From Argentina anserina (taxonomy: Eukaryota; Streptophyta; Magnoliopsida; Rosales; Rosaceae): a stretch of DNA of 64,000 bases. The stretch is from contig NC_065877.1 in assembly GCF_933775445.1 (NCBI RefSeq), forward strand, positions 14,570,001-14,634,000. The letters are read 5' to 3'. The notes beneath the pieces are model-generated. The model had not been told where the DNA came from. It ran no database searches and was given only the letters and a program-made list of their open reading frames with translations. Each line of letters opens with the position of its first letter. Position 1 is the stretch's first letter. Below, piece by piece: positions 59,652 to 64,000 of this stretch. A program made the position numbers and the translations under genes.

Positions 59652-59870
59652 TTAGAACGACCAGCCAACCGGTGTGCTTTTTCTTCTTAGTGGAAGGACA
59701 CTTTCAAACTACCATTCTCAATAGGCATTGATAGAAGCAAATGTTAGATTAAATGAAATACGCTGCCATCATAAAGCTGCAATGGTGTACTAGATTCTCA
59801 CTTTTGCCCGAGCCCCTTGCACAACATAAATGTAGTCCAAACTCTTAAAGAACCCGAGAGTAGAGCTCAC

Positions 59871-61130
59871 CCAAGGCCAGCCTGACCAATTTTATGCCCA
59901 GTGCGGGATAAAAACTTGTGGCCCTTGCATAAAAAATATTCTAAAAAAAATTAGCCAAAGAATTTATAATAATTCCTCCAGCAGACTTACAGAATTAAGT
60001 TTTAATGTTCCTATTGTTCAAGAATCCAATTATCCAATTTTTTTTATTCTTCAACATGATTATGATATAGTAGAAAACCCAAATTAGATTAATTGTATCA
60101 TTAGTTCATCATATGCAATTAGAAATTAAACTTGTATTCATATTAAAATTTTAAAAATAACTCAATTGAAACGATATGGGGGAAACCTTATAACCCATAC
60201 ACTAAAATTTAATCTGTAAATTGAAAATGAGTAGAAAGAACCAAATTTGTAGATGCCAAACTTCCAAATTTACCAAGTCAGACTATAGAAAGACAAAGAC
60301 AGTCAAATTCGCCGATTCGAAAAGCCTAAATTCATAAATGCTAAATTCGGATAGGGCTGAATTGAAAGAGAAAGTGAAATCGACGAGAGAGGAAGTTTGA
60401 AATTGGAAGAGGATGAAAAGATATTAGGGGATTGTGAGCAATTTATGTAGAGAAATTCAGCATGTTCTTTGATTATGAAGAAGATCAATTGGCTCTAATT
60501 CTTCTCCAAAATTAATGGCCAGCGGATATATGATTTGGGAAATTGGGAGAAGATTATGGAAGAATGAGTAAGAGGAGCTAAAGAGGTAAATTGAACAAGA
60601 ATTTTTATTTCAGCTTTGTGTTTAGGGAAGAGAATGGCAGAGTGCGTATTAATTGAATTATTTCCTAAAATCAATCTTTTTTTAAAGATACTAGCAACAA
60701 AGAACACATACCGTGTGTGCAAAAATATTTACAGGAGAAAAACATGGGTCAGTGGGTGGAGTAAAAAGTGGGGAGTTGAGGAAGTTACAAGGAGAAAAAC
60801 CCACGTTTGTGTGGAGGAGAAAGTGGGATGTGGGGAAGTTGTAGAGAGATTTAAGAAAAAAATAATTGAATTTATATTCATATTATTTTGTTTATTACTA
60901 ATTTTTAATTTATTTATTTAAATCTATTTCAATATAATCTATAGTGTAACACATAAGTTAACACATATTTTCACATGTCTTTTGGTTGAAAAAGTGGGTT
61001 TTAGTTATAAAAATATATAGATAATCAAATATATAATTATTACATATTAAATATTTAATACCAAAATTTATGCTCTTTGGTCTTGGGCCTAGTGCGATCA
61101 CACTGTTAGCATTGGGTCAGGGCCGGGCCT
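59871..61130. mobile_element. hAT-like non-autonomous element, 1260 bp
   Basis: The ends AGGCCAGCCTGACC and GGGTCAGGGCCGGGCCT are inverted copies. Both continue into the GCCCAGTGCG and GCCTAGTGCGA words common in plant hAT relatives. Flanks GAGCTCAC (59863-59870) and GAGCCCAC (61131-61138) agree at seven of eight positions. The interior is AT-rich with no recognised protein. Confidence 0.75.
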
Positions 61131-61299
61131 GAGCCCACCAGAGAAGAATTTCAGAGAATCATCTTTAAGTAGCCGATCTTATCTTATGATTATTGTAACC
61201 TCATCCATTAAGATCGCTAACAACCCCCGTTTAGAGGCGGTTATGGAGATTCCGAACCAATTTAAGGGTTATGTATCATGACTGTTTTTTTTCTCAGGT

Positions 61300-61896
61300 T
61301 GTAATATCCCACATCGGCCAACGGAGATGGGGTGATGCGCCTTATATGTACATGCCCACCTCTATCTAACGCGAGACCTTTTGGGGTCTCAACGGCTTCG
61401 GAGGAGAGGAGAACTCCGAAGTTAAGCATACTTGGCCCAGGATAATCCTAGGATGAGTGACCCACTGGGAACGTGCTTCTGAGTTCCCAAAAACAAAACT
61501 GTGAGGGCTATGCCCAAAGCGGACAATATCGTGTTACGGCGAAGCGGTCCGGGTCGTGACAATTGGTATCAGAGCCACTCTGCCGTGTGGTGCAAGTGTG
61601 CCGACGAGGGCGTCGGACCCCAAGGGGGGTGGATTGTAATATCCCACATCGGCCAACGGAGATGGGGTGATGCGCCTTATATGTACATGTCCACCTCTAT
61701 CTAACGCGAGGCCTTTTGGGGGCTCAACGACTTCGGAAGAGAGGAGAACTCCGAAGTTAAGCATACTTGGCTCAGGATAATCCTAGGATGAGTGACCCAC
61801 TGGGAAGGTGCTTCTGAGCTCCCAAAAACAAAACCGTGAGGGCTATGCCCAAAGCGGACAATATCGTGTTACGGCGGAGCGGTCCGGGTCGTGACA
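61300..61896 (+). mobile_element. Cassandra TRIM retrotransposon, complete
   Basis: Two 262-bp LTRs (61300-61561 and 61635-61896) begin TGTAATATCCCACATCGGCC and end GGTCCGGGTCGTGACA. Between them are only 73 bases: a primer-binding site ATTGGTATCAGAGCC and a purine tract CCAAGGGGGGTGGAT. Each LTR carries a 5S-rRNA-like stretch, the hallmark of Cassandra, a TRIM known across land plants. It has no coding capacity and must be mobilised by another element. The LTRs differ at about ten positions. No target duplication is visible (CAGGT on the left, TTAAT on the right). Confidence 0.95.
61403..61473 (+). promoter_or_regulatory. 5S-rRNA-like pol III promoter in the left Cassandra LTR
   Basis: GAACTCCGAAGTTAAGCATA followed by CTTGG matches the 5S A-box region, and GGATGAGTGACCCACTGGGA matches the 5S C-box region. 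The same block is at about 61737-61808 in the right LTR. In true 5S genes this binds TFIIIA; here it is a relic or a working element promoter. Confidence 0.9.
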
Positions 61897-61900
61897 TTAA

Positions 61901-64000
61901 TGTAATACCCCAAAAATTCATATCAAATTTCCAATGAGTTCCCTTATATTATTAAGTTGGTCATTGTCTAATTTTATTAGACGAGTATGAAAACGAAAGG
62001 GTTCGAAATATTAATTGTTCGGAAACGTTCAATTTGACGAGTCTAAGAGTTGACTTTTGACTCATTGGGTTTCTTAGAAAACTTCTTACAAGAAAGTCAT
62101 AGAGCTCGTCGATACGAATTCGTGAACACTTGACACGTCTAAATCGGAGTTCGTATGAAGAAGTTACGAATCAAAAGTTATTTGGACATTTTTGGAAAAT
62201 AGTATAAATAGGGGAATTAAAGAGAAAAAGGGAGAAAAATCAGAAATTTCGGATCGGGTACTGTTTATGGGTACTGTTCATATCCGGAAACCCCAGATTT
62301 TTCTCTCTTCGAGTGGCTGACTTTGGGCCGCCGGATCTCTGTTGTCCGGCCACCATAGAGCGGCGCACCGGTCATGTTTGAAGGGTTGCTGCATCCCCTG
62401 TCGATTGGTGGTAGCGCCACCCGCCATCTCGCCGCCGTTTAGGAGCGATGAAGCCCAGAAGATCTCCCGAAAAAGCATATTTCGCCGAACTTCAACTCGT
62501 CGGATCTCCCTCCTCCGGCAACCAATCGGTACGATTCTTGTCCCATTTTGAAGGTCTCCTTCCATACTACAAATCCTCCAAAATATTTAATCCCAATCGT
62601 TGTGTACTAGGAGAATCGAAGAAAAGAAATCCTAGGTTTTTAAATTGGGGCTTTTCGGTTCTTGTTAAATTGAAGTGTTTAAGCTCAGAATTAGATTTTG
62701 TGGTGAACTAGGAAGTTGTTAGGAATGTCATTTAGATTGTGGTGGTGAAATTTGGTGGTCATTGATGGTGGCCGGTGAACAGTGGCACACATGAATAGTA
62801 CTATGAACATTGTTTTATTAATAGTAAATGTGAACAGTATTTTAGTAAAACAGTAAAACATGAACAGTGTTCTGTGAACAATGTTTTATGAACAACATTT
62901 ACCTGTACTGAAATCGTCACCTGATATTTTACGTATCATTTTCTAATCATTTTATCATGCTATTAGGTGACTGACGAAACGAGTGAGGCAATTACTTTCA
63001 GTGTCGTGGAAGTTGTACGCAAGAAAGAAGGTTAGTAGAATCTCACAGTGACGAATCCACCCTTGCGGAGATTCATGATTGCGCTAAATTTAAAAGAATG
63101 AACTATGATATGTATATGATATAGTGGATTGTGTATGTGTATAATTGGTAAAATAGGTACATATATATGGTTTTCTATATTATATACTGTCGTAATTTCC
63201 ATTTGCGAACGAGTTCATTATAGCATTGATATTTATTTATTTGAGCATGTCAATTTGATTTGTAAAATATCATTTGATGATTGATTGTTTGTAAATGGTT
63301 TTAACTTGAGTTATGTTAAAACGTTTTTTGTTTTTTGTTTTTTGTTTTTTTGTAGTCTGTGGACCTGTCTTCGGACGTGTTGGCATGTCGGAACCTAGCC
63401 TTGGCCGGGCGAAAGTTACGATACAGTTAGAGCTCTAGTATGTCTGTCGGGGTACTAACATAAGGGGTAACAGATGTGTACCAGCGCTTATGAGTACCCA
63501 TATTTTGGACATTGGGTAGCGAGAGGTTGCCCAATGTCGGGCGGCGTACTAACATGAGGGGTAACAGAGGTGTACCAGCGCTCATGAGTACCCGTATTAT
63601 AAATGTATTTGGGTAAACAGAGGGGTTGCCTGATTTCTCATGAGCACTTATATTTTCAGATATTATTGGACAACCATGGGCCGTCTAATGACTCATGAGT
63701 ACATTTATAATTAAATGTTTTCAGTATTTTTCTTTTGGATATTGGGTAGCGAGTGGTTGCCTAATGTCGGGCGGCGTACTAACATGAGGGGTAACAGAGG
63801 TGTACCAGCGCTCATGAGTACCCGTATTATAAATGTATTTGGGTAAACAGAGGGGTTGCTCAATTTCTCATGAGCACGCATATTTTCAAATATTATTTGA
63901 CAACCAGATGGGCCGTCCAATGACTCATGAGTATTTTCAGTATTTTCCGTATTATAAATAAATGTTTTCAGTATTTTCTTCAGTGTTTATATACGAGTTG
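61901..64000 (+). mobile_element. large-LTR family copy S5, truncated by the window edge
   Basis: It starts TGTAATACCCCAAAAATTC four bases after the Cassandra LTR. It shares the family block AAGTCATAGAGCTCGTCGAT (62094-62113), a TATA-like AGTATAAATAGGGG near 62202, a GTGAACAGT array (62770-62900) and the later GCCGGGCGAAAGTTACGATA block (63404). From 63000 it follows S4 closely, for example AATCTCACAGTGACGAATCC. Whether it is a solo LTR or the start of a full element cannot be seen. Confidence 0.8.
63505..63960. repeat. tandem repeat of about 230 bp in S5, two units
   Basis: Each unit runs from ATTGGGTAGCGAG through GGGGTAACAGAGGTGTACCA, GTATTTGGGTAAACAGAGGG and GGGCCGTC to ACTCATGAGT. The second begins near 63736. 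S4 has the related block once or twice (47820-48080). Confidence 0.85.

Noticed and set aside
61403..61808. A true 5S rRNA gene
   Set aside because: The 5S-like blocks are partial, sit inside paired 262-bp LTRs and match the known design of Cassandra.
1..64000. CRISPR arrays, operons, ribosome-binding sites, tRNA genes, organelle insertions
   Set aside because: None was seen. Repeats with even spacing are minisatellites in LTRs, and the gene structures are eukaryotic.

Overview
The window is plant nuclear DNA, almost certainly from a eudicot. It has genes with GT-AG introns, a plant-specific MCTP gene, a plant defensin gene, and Ty1/copia, Ty3/gypsy chromovirus, CACTA, hAT, MULE and PIF-type elements plus a Cassandra TRIM. 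Rosaceae would fit the general look, but the sequence does not prove it. Only two genes look complete: a single-exon MCTP3/MCTP4-type C2-domain membrane protein (CDS 11696-14020, with two likely 5'-UTR introns) and a two-exon defensin (34116-34500). The rest is transposon-derived, fragmentary or featureless AT-rich DNA.

Layout. 1-2900: no supported gene. 2908-10058: a complete but decayed Ty1/copia element (504-bp LTRs, TSD ATAGA). 10064-14400: promoter, leader, CDS and 3' region of the MCTP gene. 16184-16906: hAT-type MITE. 17503-32552: a rearranged block with the 3' half of a second copia on the minus strand, a scrap of chromovirus gag, a solo LTR, the 5' half of the same copia on the plus strand, the last five exons of a GLYR2-type reductase gene, and the 5' end of a chromovirus on the minus strand. 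32553-35530: defensin gene, a small MITE, and an importin-5-like scrap. 35531-41366: the 3' part of the chromovirus, whose LTR carries an hAT MITE and a 3.1-kb solo LTR. 42479-53780: one minus-strand solo LTR of that large-LTR family, carrying two further family members and a 4.3-kb CACTA element. 53781-64000: MULE-type MITE, PIF/Harbinger-like element, hAT-like element, Cassandra TRIM and a fifth large LTR running off the end.

The main result is structural. The two copia halves lie in opposite orientation 7 kb apart, yet share the same target-site duplication in register (AAATG), so they are one element cut in two. The chromovirus gag is likewise in three pieces that join codon to codon. Two successive overlapping inversions, the second with about 1.1 kb of GLYR2 gene inserted at one breakpoint, rebuild both elements from the present order. 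I found no CRISPR, operon or evident new enzymatic system. The unusual content is this rearrangement, the self-nesting large-LTR family, and a strong hairpin at 23568-23666.
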